Below are positions 32,301-39,494 of a DNA stretch of 40,020 nt, in pieces; within the stretch, counting starts at the first letter, position 1, and every line of letters begins with the position of its first letter. The notes beneath the pieces are model-generated. The model ran no database searches, was not told the origin of the DNA, and saw nothing but the letters and a program-made list of their open reading frames with translations. The stretch spans positions 1 through 40,020 of the forward strand of contig JAEWSC010000060.1 in NCBI GenBank assembly GCA_023398575.1. The letters are read 5' to 3'. A program made the position numbers and the translations under genes. The DNA comes from Bacillota bacterium. GTDB lineage: Bacteria; Bacillota; Clostridia; Christensenellales; Aristaeellaceae.

Positions 32301-32534
32301 TTAGCGGCTCTGACCCTGGCCGCTCATGGCCCTTTCCTGTTGCTCGATCATACGTTTGACCATGTAACCGCCGATATAGCCAGCCTGACGGCTGGGCAGG
32401 TCGCCGTTGTAACCCTGTTTGAGGTTGATGCCCAGCTCGTTGGCGATTTCGAACTTCATGTTGTTCAGCGCCGCGCGGGCTTCGGGTACGGTAGAGGTGT
32501 TGCTAGAGGAACTGGAATTAGAATTGTTGAACAT
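32301..32534 (-). CDS. Alpha/beta-type small acid-soluble spore protein (second in array)
   Basis: A 77-residue SASP. A serine/asparagine-rich N-terminus precedes ARAALNNMKFEIANELGI with the GPR protease site in FEIAN. The second block follows as GYNGDLPSRQAGYIGGYMVK. Only six or so positions in the two blocks differ from the first copy. GGAGTG is located 7 bases before the ATG. Expression in the forespore under sigma-G is expected from the family; I do not see a clear sigma-G promoter. Confidence 0.95.
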   Translation of the reverse strand: MFNNSNSSSSSNTSTVPEARAALNNMKFEIANELGINLKQGYNGDLPSRQAGYIGGYMVKRMIEQQERAMSGQGQSR

Positions 32535-32600
32535 GTCATTTCACTCCATCAATAAATTTGTTGGGATTCCTGATAGCGCGGCGCGTACCGCTCCGCATGC

Positions 32601-32825
32601 CTACTTGCCGGCCATTTGCTTTTCGGCCTGCTGGATGAGACGTTTGACCATGTAGCCGCCTACATAGCCATTTTCCCTGGAAGAAAGATCACCGTTGTAG
32701 CCCTGCTTGAAGTTGATGCCCAATTCACGGGCGATTTCAAACTTCATGTTGTCCAGCGCAGCCCGAGCTTCCGGCACAGTTGCGTTGTTGGAGTTGCTGC
32801 TGCTGGAGGACCGTTGGTTCATCAT
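32601..32825 (-). CDS. Alpha/beta-type small acid-soluble spore protein (first in array)
   Basis: A 74-residue SASP with the blocks ARAALDNMKFEIARELGI and GYNGDLSSRENGYVGGYMVK. The serine-rich N-terminus (SSSSSNSNN) is shared in style with the second copy. Two adjacent ATG codons (32823-32825 and 32820-32822) follow a GGAGG located 11 or 14 bases upstream; a GTG right at the site (32837) is too close to be used. It is first in the tandem array read leftwards. Confidence 0.94.
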   Translation of the reverse strand: MMNQRSSSSSNSNNATVPEARAALDNMKFEIARELGINFKQGYNGDLSSRENGYVGGYMVKRLIQQAEKQMAGK

Positions 32826-32973
32826 CGGACTTATCACCTCCTGTTATGGCGTCAACGCTATTTTGACCCGCCCACGCCAAATTACCCTGCCAATTGTTCG
32901 CAGGGTAAGTATGCCAGATGCAAAAGCACCTCGAACCTAAACATACTTTTTTATGCATGCTTTTAAAAAAAGA

Positions 32974-33002
32974 TTGACGAAGTGTGCAATGCGTGTTATA
33001 CT
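32974..33002 (+). promoter_or_regulatory. rplJ-rplL promoter
   Basis: TTGACG (32974-32979), a 17-base spacer and TATACT (32997-33002), directly before the L10 leader. Confidence 0.8.
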
Positions 33003-33008
33003 GCTCAA

Positions 33009-33098
33009 GGTTTATGAAAACCTGTGCCGTAGACAGCGGGTGCCGAGAGTTTTTTCGGTGTAATGATGCAAATCGTATCGCCCGCCGAGGTGTAAGGA
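33009..33098 (+). ncRNA. Ribosomal protein L10 leader
   Basis: The leader has a first stem AGGTTT/AAACCT and then GCCGTAGACAGCGGGTGCC. It has a variable hairpin near GAGAGTTTTTTCGG and closes with CGCCCGCCGAGGTGTAAGG. These are the conserved parts of the L10 leader in Firmicutes (CCGUAGACAGCAGGUGCC and CCUGCCGAGGUG). L10, or the L10-L12 complex, binds here and represses its own operon, in Firmicutes largely by attenuation. Confidence 0.92.
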
Positions 33099-33126
33099 AG
33101 AACACAATCATGATTGATTTTGCTCA

Positions 33127-33152
33127 CCCTTGCGCCTGCGCAAGGGTTTTCT
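33127..33152 (+). terminator. Attenuator before rplJ
   Basis: Stem CCCTTGCG/CGCAAGGG followed by TTTTC, between the L10 leader and the rplJ ribosome binding site. It is the expected regulated terminator: with L10 bound to the leader, transcription should end here. Confidence 0.8.
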
Positions 33153-33183
33153 TTATCTCTTAAAAGAAGGAGGTGCAAAGAAA

Positions 33184-33690
33184 ATGAGCAACAATCTGGA
33201 ACTGAAAAAGCAAGTCGTTGCCGACATCACCCACAAATTCATGAATGCCAAAAGCGTCGTGGTGGTTAAGTATAGCGGCTTGACCGTGGAACAGGTGACC
33301 GACCTGCGCAACCAGTGCAGGGCTGCGGGTGTGGAGTATTGTGTATTGAAGAATACGCTGGTTCGCCGCTCCTTGGCCGATCTGGGTATCACAGGTTTGG
33401 ACAGCGTGTTGGAAGGCCCTTCCGCTTTTGCCTTTGGCATGACGGATGCGGTAGCTCCCGCCAAGGTACTAGACGGCTTTATCGGAAAGCTGAAGACTCC
33501 TGTTCTTGAGGTGAAGGCCGGTTTATTGGACCGGGAAGTGCTGGATGTCAAAGGCGTCAAAGCCCTGGCAGAACTCCCCAGCCGCGAAGTTTTACTGGCC
33601 CGCTTGCTGGGCAGCATGACCAACTCCATCTCTGGTTTCGTGCGCGTGGTGGAAGCCATCCGCAAGCAAAAGGCCGGCGAAGCCGAGTAA
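33184..33690 (+). CDS. rplJ: Ribosomal protein L10 (uL10)
   Basis: A 168-residue 50S stalk-base protein. It binds 23S rRNA with its N-terminal domain and carries L7/L12 dimers on its C-terminal helix. LKKQVVADITHKFMNAKSVVVVKYSGLTV and VLKNTLVRRSL are typical of the family. GGAGG lies 10 bases before the ATG at 33184; a longer frame back to 33130 would start inside the attenuator. Confidence 0.98.
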   Translation: MSNNLELKKQVVADITHKFMNAKSVVVVKYSGLTVEQVTDLRNQCRAAGVEYCVLKNTLVRRSLADLGITGLDSVLEGPSAFAFGMTDAVAPAKVLDGFIGKLKTPVLEVKAGLLDREVLDVKGVKALAELPSREVLLARLLGSMTNSISGFVRVVEAIRKQKAGEAE

Positions 33691-33751
33691 CCGTTTGCGA
33701 AATAGCCGCGTAGCGGCAACAACATACGAATTATTTGAGGAGGGTAACCCC

Positions 33752-34123
33752 ATGACGCATCAGGAAATCATCGCAGCCGTCGAGTCCATGACGGTGCTGG
33801 AGCTTGCCTCTTTGGTTAAGGCCATGGAAGAAAAATTCGGCGTATCCGCTGCTGCCCCTGTGGCTGTGGCTGCCGGCCCCGCGGCCGTTGCCGAAGTTGT
33901 TGAAGAAAAGACCGAGTTCGACGTCGTTCTGAAGGATGCTGGCGCCGACAAGATCAAGGTTATCAAGGTTGTGCGCGAAGTCGTTGCCGGCCTGGGCCTG
34001 AAAGAAGCCAAGGATCTGGTCGAAGCCGCCCCCAAGACCATCAAGGAAGGCGCTTCCAAAGACGAAGCCGAAAAGATCAAGGCCAAGTTTGCCGAAGTCG
34101 GCGCCGTCATCGAGATCAAGTAA
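33752..34123 (+). CDS. rplL: Ribosomal protein L7/L12 (bL12)
   Basis: A 123-residue stalk protein. The N-terminal dimerisation helix (MTVLELASLVKAMEEKFGV), an Ala/Pro-rich hinge (about 36-52) and the globular factor-binding domain (EFDVVLKDAG, KIKVIKVVREV, GLGLKEAKDLVE) are all present. GGAGG is 8 bases before the ATG, and the gap after rplJ is 61 bases. The rpoB gene that usually follows is absent: a terminator and an unrelated lyase gene come next. Confidence 0.98.
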   Translation: MTHQEIIAAVESMTVLELASLVKAMEEKFGVSAAAPVAVAAGPAAVAEVVEEKTEFDVVLKDAGADKIKVIKVVREVVAGLGLKEAKDLVEAAPKTIKEGASKDEAEKIKAKFAEVGAVIEIK

Positions 34124-34159
34124 TTGCAAAAAAGGCTGCTGTAATGCGGCCTGGCAATG

Positions 34160-34196
34160 AACGGGAGACTGTGTAAGCAGTCCCCCGTTCTTTTTT
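34160..34196 (+). terminator. Terminator after rplL
   Basis: Stem AACGGG-GACTG with CAGTC-CCCGTT (34160-34171 with 34178-34189, one bulge each side), followed by CTTTTTT. Confidence 0.88.
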
Positions 34197-34330
34197 GTAC
34201 TCTTCCCATCAACATACTTCGCATTTTTGAAATCTTCTTCCCATACATGCTCACAGCATATATGATATACTTCATCAGTGATATGCGCTTCACTCTTTTA
34301 TAAGTCTATACCAAAGGAAAAGAAAAGCTT

Positions 34331-36631
34331 ATGCATTACTACGTTTACGACCGGCCGGCAAATGAAATATCTCACGAAAACCCGGCGCGTTTCACATGGG
34401 TGCCCAAAGAGGAAACGCATGAATATGAAATTGAGGTTTACGATCTTTCTGGTACACTCAAGTACAAATACAACGGTATCGATATCAACTTTTTTACACC
34501 AAGCCAAACGATGAGCCCTGGCCGGTATACTTACCGTGTACTGGCTGACGGAGTGGAGATTGTTAGCCGCAAGCCCTTTGAAATAGCACAGAACGCTGTT
34601 GCCACACCGCTAAGAATCAGGAAAAATCGTTATAATGGAGTCAGCGCCCACCCCAGGCTTTGGATCGGACAGGAAAAGGTTGAGCGCTTGAAGCTGCGTG
34701 CTGATTCCGATTTGCAGCCTGAATGGGATGCATTCATGCGTCAAGGCGTCATGCCTTGGCTTGAAAGAGAACCAGTAAAAGAGCCGGAGCGATACCCGGG
34801 CGATAAACGGGTCATATCACTCTGGCGTCAGATGTATCTGGACTGCCAGGAAGCCTTGTATACCGTCAAGCATTGCGCAATTGCCTGGTGTGTTACGGGA
34901 GATGAATGCATTCTTTCCGCTTCAAAAAAGCAGCTTTTGTCCCTTGCGGAATGGAACGTTGAGGGATCAACTGCCAGAACATATAACGATGAGGCTTCCT
35001 TTCGCGTAACGACAGCGTTGGCTTGGGGGTATGACTGGCTGTATGACGCACTGACACAGGCGGAGCGAGAAAGAATCAGGCATGCTCTTTTGTACAGGGC
35101 CAGGGAGCTTTACCATTATGTAAAAGATCAAATTCAAATTCATATCAAACTCCTGGACAGTCACGGAGTACGCAGCCTGTCGATGACACTGGTGCCGGCA
35201 GCGCTTGCGCTGCTTGGTGAGGAGCCGGAAGCAAGTGATTGGCTGAATTATATCATCGAATACTTCTTCACCATCTTTACGCCCTGGGGAGGGGGCTGTG
35301 GCGGTTGGGCAGAAGGACCTACCTACTGGCAAACGGGTGTCTCTTTCTTTACAGAAGCAAACTGCCTGTTAAGAGAAGCTCTTGGGATTGATGTATTCAA
35401 ACGGCCTTTTTTCCGAAACACAGGGGACTTTGTGTTACATACCTACAGCCCAGACCTTAAGCATATGGCCTTTGGCGATATGTCTGATTTAGGTGATTAT
35501 CCCGGCATGAAAGCCGGCTACACCATGAATATCCTAAGCGCCGTGTCAGACTCTGATAACAGGCAGCTGTACGCCTGGTATTATCACCAATCCAAGCATA
35601 GAGGCCAGGGAACAGAGGGGCTGTTCTATAATTACGGCTGGTGGAATTTCGCTTTTGACGAATTGTTCTTTCGTATGCTATTTGATAAACCGACATCGAA
35701 AGTGCCTGATGGAAAACTGATGATCAAGCATTTTTCGGATGTCGGCTGGGCCTGCATCCACAAAGATATAGCCGATGAAAAAAAACATGTGGCATTCATG
35801 TTCAAATCCAGCCCATATGGTTCCGTCAGCCATAGCCACGGCGACCAAAACGCCTTTGTTTTGTACGCTTTTGGAGAACCACTGGCCATACAATCGGGGT
35901 ACTACATTGGCTTCTGGAGTGAAATGCATGTCAACTGGCGGCGGCAGACAAAATCGAAAAATGCCATTCTAATCGATGGAATTGGCCAATTTGCAGACCT
36001 AAACAAAACCACAAAAGCAGAAGAAATGAACGGATCGGCAAAGTCACAGTATGATAGGCTGATTGCCGCAAAGGGAAGGATTGAAGCCTGTGAAGAGCGA
36101 GAGAACTGCGTTTATATGCGGGGTGACGCCACAGAAGCTTATTTGCAAACCGTACCGTATCTTTTGGAGAACAAAAGGCATGTCCTGTATATTGACGAAA
36201 AATTCTTTTTGATCATTGATGAGATTTCTTTATCGCAGGAAGCGTCTGTTCAGTGGCTCCTGCATGGCTTGCATGAGTTTCAGCTTAGCAGCAATGCCTT
36301 TGAAAGCTTGCACAACAATGTGGGCTTTAAGGTAATGTTCGCCGGCTGCGATATGCAAATTACCCAGAGCAATATATTTGATGGCGTGGATGCCAAAGAA
36401 GCCGAAGGTCTTGATCCCCAGTGGCATATACAGGCCTCGACAGCCAGCACATCAAAATTTCATAGGATCGCTGCCGTGCTGTATCCTTACCAAAAAGGCA
36501 GAGCAGAAAAGCTGCATGTATGGGCGGACGAAGATATTCATATTTCCTTTGGTAAAAAAAGCATGCGTATAACCAAAAAAGAAGGCAGCTTTCACGTCAC
36601 GCAAGCAGATGCAGCGCAGCATGTGAAATAG
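34331..36631 (+). CDS. Heparinase II/III-family polysaccharide lyase
   Basis: A 766-residue protein. An N-terminal DUF4962-like beta region (about 1-110) comes first, then an alpha/alpha toroid (about 110-450). A C-terminal beta-sandwich of the heparinase II/III kind follows (about 460-720). Candidate catalytic residues by order and spacing with Pedobacter heparinase II (H202, Y257, H406) are H278 in LDSHGVRS, Y332 in EGPTYWQ and H501 or H503 in SVSHSHGDQ. There is no signal peptide, so it should act inside the cell on imported oligosaccharides containing uronic acid. The ATG at 34331 has a weak GGAA about 12 bases upstream. No transporter or sugar regulator is adjacent. Family is firm; the substrate (glycosaminoglycan, alginate-like or other) is unknown. 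Confidence 0.88.
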   Translation: MHYYVYDRPANEISHENPARFTWVPKEETHEYEIEVYDLSGTLKYKYNGIDINFFTPSQTMSPGRYTYRVLADGVEIVSRKPFEIAQNAVATPLRIRKNRYNGVSAHPRLWIGQEKVERLKLRADSDLQPEWDAFMRQGVMPWLEREPVKEPERYPGDKRVISLWRQMYLDCQEALYTVKHCAIAWCVTGDECILSASKKQLLSLAEWNVEGSTARTYNDEASFRVTTALAWGYDWLYDALTQAERERIRHALLYRARELYHYVKDQIQIHIKLLDSHGVRSLSMTLVPAALALLGEEPEASDWLNYIIEYFFTIFTPWGGGCGGWAEGPTYWQTGVSFFTEANCLLREALGIDVFKRPFFRNTGDFVLHTYSPDLKHMAFGDMSDLGDYPGMKAGYTMNILSAVSDSDNRQLYAWYYHQSKHRGQGTEGLFYNYGWWNFAFDELFFRMLFDKPTSKVPDGKLMIKHFSDVGWACIHKDIADEKKHVAFMFKSSPYGSVSHSHGDQNAFVLYAFGEPLAIQSGYYIGFWSEMHVNWRRQTKSKNAILIDGIGQFADLNKTTKAEEMNGSAKSQYDRLIAAKGRIEACEERENCVYMRGDATEAYLQTVPYLLENKRHVLYIDEKFFLIIDEISLSQEASVQWLLHGLHEFQLSSNAFESLHNNVGFKVMFAGCDMQITQSNIFDGVDAKEAEGLDPQWHIQASTASTSKFHRIAAVLYPYQKGRAEKLHVWADEDIHISFGKKSMRITKKEGSFHVTQADAAQHVK

Positions 36632-36670
36632 CTGGCCGCAAAGGAATATTACACTGGTCCCACATCCCTC

Positions 36671-36699
36671 TTTACAAGCCGGGATAGCTGTGCTATACT
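36671..36699 (+). promoter_or_regulatory. Promoter of the TetR-hydrolase operon
   Basis: TTTACA (36671-36676), 17 bases, TATACT (36694-36699). The large palindrome begins 3 bases after the -10, so a bound repressor would cover the transcription start. Confidence 0.8.
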
Positions 36700-36701
36700 C
36701 A

Positions 36702-36737
36702 CGCCAGAACCGACCGACCAGTCGGTCGGTTCTGGCG
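36702..36737 (+). promoter_or_regulatory. 36-bp TetR-type operator palindrome
   Basis: Two perfect 17-base arms (36702-36718 and 36721-36737) surround a central CA. The core ACCGACCAGTCGGT is the classic half-site arrangement of many TetR-family regulators. It lies between the -10 and the start codon of the TetR gene, so it should mediate negative autoregulation. Confidence 0.88.
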
Positions 36738-36755
36738 ATTCGGGAGGCGAACTGC

Positions 36756-37427
36756 ATGGATATAAAACCCCCGTCAACAAAGAACAGCGGGAACTCAAAT
36801 AAGAAAAAGCTGATTTTAGAGGCAGCGCGCAAGGCATATGCAACCCATGGCCTCACGCATGCCACAGTCCGCCAAATTTCCGATATCGCAGGCATTGGCA
36901 AATCAACCATTTTTGAATACTTTCAAAGTAAAGAAGAACTGCAGGATGCCGTATTCCATTTTCTGATATCGGGAATGGCCGAAGGTCATATGAAATTGCA
37001 TGAGTTAGCGGAGCGTGATCCTGTGCTGGCCCTGAATCAATATATTGACAGCGCAATTCAGACAGCGCTGAACGAACCCAATACCCTTTTACTGATTTCG
37101 CAGTATTCATTGGGTATTTTACTGAAAACCGACAATTTTGAAGCGGCAAAAGAGCAATACAGTCAAAGAATGTATTCCGTCATGCAAGAACTGACGGATG
37201 AGTTCCGGTTCATTCTCACAAAGGGCATTGCGCTGAACCTAATTCATCCGTCAGTGGATATACCAATGGAGGGTCTTATATACACGATAGGCGCACTGAT
37301 CCGTGAAATTCAAGCACAGGCATTTCTAAATAGCGAAGAAGAGCTTTCACACATTTGCAATGTCATCAAAGATACGATACTCAAATTGCTTGGTGTCGCT
37401 GAAATTGCAAAACCGCAGGAGGAGTAA
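36756..37427 (+). CDS. TetR/AcrR-family repressor
   Basis: A 223-residue repressor. The N-terminal helix-turn-helix (about 20-66) reads KLILEAARKAYATHGL, then TVRQISDIAGIGKSTIFEYFQSKEEL, with the usual recognition helix. The remaining all-helical part would bind an unknown ligand and dimerise. GGGAGG lies 8 bases before the ATG at 36756; an extension back to 36690 would run through the operator. It is followed after 4 bases by an alpha/beta hydrolase gene, whose substrate may be related to the inducer. Confidence 0.94.
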   Translation: MDIKPPSTKNSGNSNKKKLILEAARKAYATHGLTHATVRQISDIAGIGKSTIFEYFQSKEELQDAVFHFLISGMAEGHMKLHELAERDPVLALNQYIDSAIQTALNEPNTLLLISQYSLGILLKTDNFEAAKEQYSQRMYSVMQELTDEFRFILTKGIALNLIHPSVDIPMEGLIYTIGALIREIQAQAFLNSEEELSHICNVIKDTILKLLGVAEIAKPQEE

Positions 37428-37431
37428 GAAC

Positions 37432-38241
37432 ATGGCATTGCATGTAGAGATTACCGGAGATCAAAATGCGCCAGCCATCGTATTTCTTCATGGCGGCGGC
37501 ATCAGCGGCTGGATGTGGAATAGGCAGGTTGCAGCCTTTGCGGACTACTGCTGTCTCGTACCCGATCTGCCTGAACACGGAAAAAGTATCAATGAACAGC
37601 CGATGACGATTGCTGACTCTGCCGACAGAATTGCGGATTTGATAAGAAACAATGCGGCTGGCCGCAAGGCTCATATCATAGGCCACTCCATTGGCGCAAA
37701 GATCATAGTCGAAATATTGAGCAGGCATCCCGAAGTAGTGGATCATGCCGTAATTGTCAGCGCGCTTTTTAGACCCATTCCTTTCTTAAAAATCCTCTGC
37801 AACCGTTCAGCCTATAAGTCAACCATATTGATGCTGAAAAGCAAGCGACTGCTTGCATACCAGGTAAAACAATTCGGATTCAAATGCAAAGAGGATCAGC
37901 AGCATCTGACCGATGACTTCCGCCGGCTTACTGTTGATCGTTTGGATCATATTTATGGCGAATTGTACAAACATTTAGAGTTGCCCAAGAACCTTAAAAA
38001 CGCAGCAGCCCCAGCGTTGATCATAGCAGGCGAAAGGGAACCAGCGGCCATGCATGAATCTGTACAGCTCCTGGCAAGCGCTTTGCCTAATGCCAAAGGC
38101 ATTCTGCTTCGCAACTGTAAGCATGATATTCCATGGAGAACCGCTGACAGCTTTAACAGAATAATTCGGGAATGGCTCAATGACAAACCACTCATAGATG
38201 ATGAAATTTTGTCCATCAAATTGCCTGTCACGCTTAGATAA
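37432..38241 (+). CDS. Alpha/beta-fold hydrolase
   Basis: A 269-residue hydrolase. The oxyanion motif is FLHGGG (18-23). The nucleophile is S86 in GHSIGAK, an acid residue may lie near IIAGERE, and the catalytic histidine is in NCKHDIPW. A helical cap (about 120-190) lies between strands 6 and 7, as in the lipase, dehalogenase and MhpC groups. GGAGG, part of the TetR stop region, lies 9 bases before the ATG. The gene is the second of a two-gene unit under TetR control. An esterase, lactonase or detoxifying role is plausible; substrate unknown. Confidence 0.9.
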   Translation: MALHVEITGDQNAPAIVFLHGGGISGWMWNRQVAAFADYCCLVPDLPEHGKSINEQPMTIADSADRIADLIRNNAAGRKAHIIGHSIGAKIIVEILSRHPEVVDHAVIVSALFRPIPFLKILCNRSAYKSTILMLKSKRLLAYQVKQFGFKCKEDQQHLTDDFRRLTVDRLDHIYGELYKHLELPKNLKNAAAPALIIAGEREPAAMHESVQLLASALPNAKGILLRNCKHDIPWRTADSFNRIIREWLNDKPLIDDEILSIKLPVTLR

Positions 38242-38298
38242 TATTGTGATAGCCATTTTACGAGGATAGGCAACCATAAAAACCTTAATTGTCGCTCA

Positions 38299-39084
38299 TT
38301 AATCATGAGTCGGCGGCGTATTTTTACCTGCTAAGAACGAAAACCAGATCAATCCGCCAAACAACACGCTCCCGCCAACGATATTTCCAAGTGTTACCGG
38401 CAGCAGATGATTCAAAAGAAAGCCTGAAAAGGTCATGCCCTCTACAGCGCCAACCACAAAGGCTGCGGTAAAGTAGTACATATTGGTCACGCTGTGCTCT
38501 GTACTCGTGAGCACAAACAGCATGATCGGAAAATACAATGCTGCAAGCTTGCCAGCATTGCTGCTTGTTCCATAACTCATCCAAACGGCGGTACAGACCA
38601 GCAGGTTACAAAGAATGCCCCTTGCAAAGGCGCTCATCCATGTAAGGTGGTACTTCACTTCGGCAGTATGCAGCGTAGCCTGAATAAAGGCCGCATCCAT
38701 CGGCCGCGCATAAGCGGTAAGCAGCGCAACGATGGCAGTGCCCGCATAATTACCAAGGAAGATAATCCCCCAACTTTTAAGCATGGCACGAACAGAAACG
38801 CTGCCTTTGCCTAAAGCCAAAAGCATCAAGCACGCGCTGGTAAATAGTTCTCCCCCGCAAAGCAAAATCATGGCCAGCCCGGCAGGAAAAATCATTGCAG
38901 CTAACAGCTTTGCCACCGCTTGATTTTCAATCAGCGCATATATACTATTAGCGCCAAAGGCTGCCAGGGCAATCAAAGCTCCAGCTAATACGGCGCGGAA
39001 GAATAAAACAAGTGCCGGCGTTTCTGCTTTATGAACGGCAGTATGATGATAGTTTAAGGCGACATCCCGTGGTGAATAATTCAA
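38299..39084 (-). CDS. Formate/nitrite transporter family channel
   Basis: A 261-residue membrane protein of the FNT (FocA/NirC) family, which form pentameric channels for formate, nitrite or hydrosulfide. The start matches the family opening (NYSPRDVALNYHHTAVHKAE), which supports a TTG start at 39082-39084 with GAGG 7 bases upstream. Six helices are visible, with CGGELFTSAC at the first re-entrant loop and NLLVCTAVWM at the second. Without the central histidine context of a known subtype I cannot choose among formate, nitrite and hydrosulfide; formate is the likely choice for a fermentative anaerobe. It converges on the hydrolase gene. Confidence 0.9.
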   Translation of the reverse strand: MNYSPRDVALNYHHTAVHKAETPALVLFFRAVLAGALIALAAFGANSIYALIENQAVAKLLAAMIFPAGLAMILLCGGELFTSACLMLLALGKGSVSVRAMLKSWGIIFLGNYAGTAIVALLTAYARPMDAAFIQATLHTAEVKYHLTWMSAFARGILCNLLVCTAVWMSYGTSSNAGKLAALYFPIMLFVLTSTEHSVTNMYYFTAAFVVGAVEGMTFSGFLLNHLLPVTLGNIVGGSVLFGGLIWFSFLAGKNTPPTHD

Positions 39085-39291
39085 ACAAACGCCTCGTTTC
39101 CATTGCAATAGAATAGGCCTTGAGAAATAAGTGTTCTCAAAGCCTTTAAAGGTGAACTCACCAGACAAAAACCTGCGGCGCAATCACCGAGAACGATGTG
39201 TTCTGACACGCGGTTTCATTGCTTATACGAACGACATGAGGCTATCAGGCGTTCATATTCAAAGGAGCTTGATCACCTAGATAATATAGCA
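39085..39291 (-). promoter_or_regulatory. Long structured leader of the FNT gene
   Basis: An extended -10 (TGC then TATATT, 39283-39291 read on the minus strand) suggests a transcript with a leader of about 190 bases. It contains a 12-bp hairpin (39115-39126 with 39134-39145, one G-U pair) 30 bases before the TTG start, and a small GGTGA/TCACC hairpin upstream. I could not match it to the THF, fluoride or other common riboswitch consensus patterns. It could equally be an unstructured leader with chance stems. Confidence 0.4.
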
Positions 39292-39354
39292 TATGTTCGA
39301 TAGAAAAACAATGTCAAGCAGAACCTTCCCGCACAGGCTCCACGTAAGTCATGA

Positions 39355-39423
39355 CCACCGGCTTAGCCGGTGGCTTGCACAAGCCCTATAAGGGCATGGT
39401 ACGAGCACGCGCCTATAAGGCGC
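39355..39423 (+). repeat. Three consecutive small hairpins before an IS transposase
   Basis: Hairpin 1 is CCACCGGC-TTA-GCCGGTGG (39355-39373). Hairpin 2 is GCCC-TATAA-GGGC (39383-39395). Hairpin 3 is GCGCC-TATAA-GGCGC (39409-39423). The second and third share the loop and the closing pairs CCTATAAGG. They lie 70-140 bases before the transposase start and are probably part of the element's left non-coding region. Confidence 0.7.
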
Positions 39424-39494
39424 ACTGAAAGCCTGCGAGAGGGGGGTGCGGACAAAAAGCTGGACAAGCCGGGTCGGATATAGGAGGATTCGCA

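Noticed and set aside
32838..32900. Sigma-G promoter for the first SASP gene
   Set aside because: Only weak partial matches to the GHATR and CATWHTA elements were seen, so no site is claimed.
36702..36737. CRISPR or dispersed repeat
   Set aside because: It is a single palindrome without spaced copies and is explained as a TetR operator.
39085..39291. THF or other known riboswitch before the FNT gene
   Set aside because: None of the conserved core segments could be found by eye.
39355..39373. IS200/IS605 terminal hairpin
   Set aside because: The stem is of similar size, but no tnpA or tnpB gene is near and the downstream gene is IS3-type.
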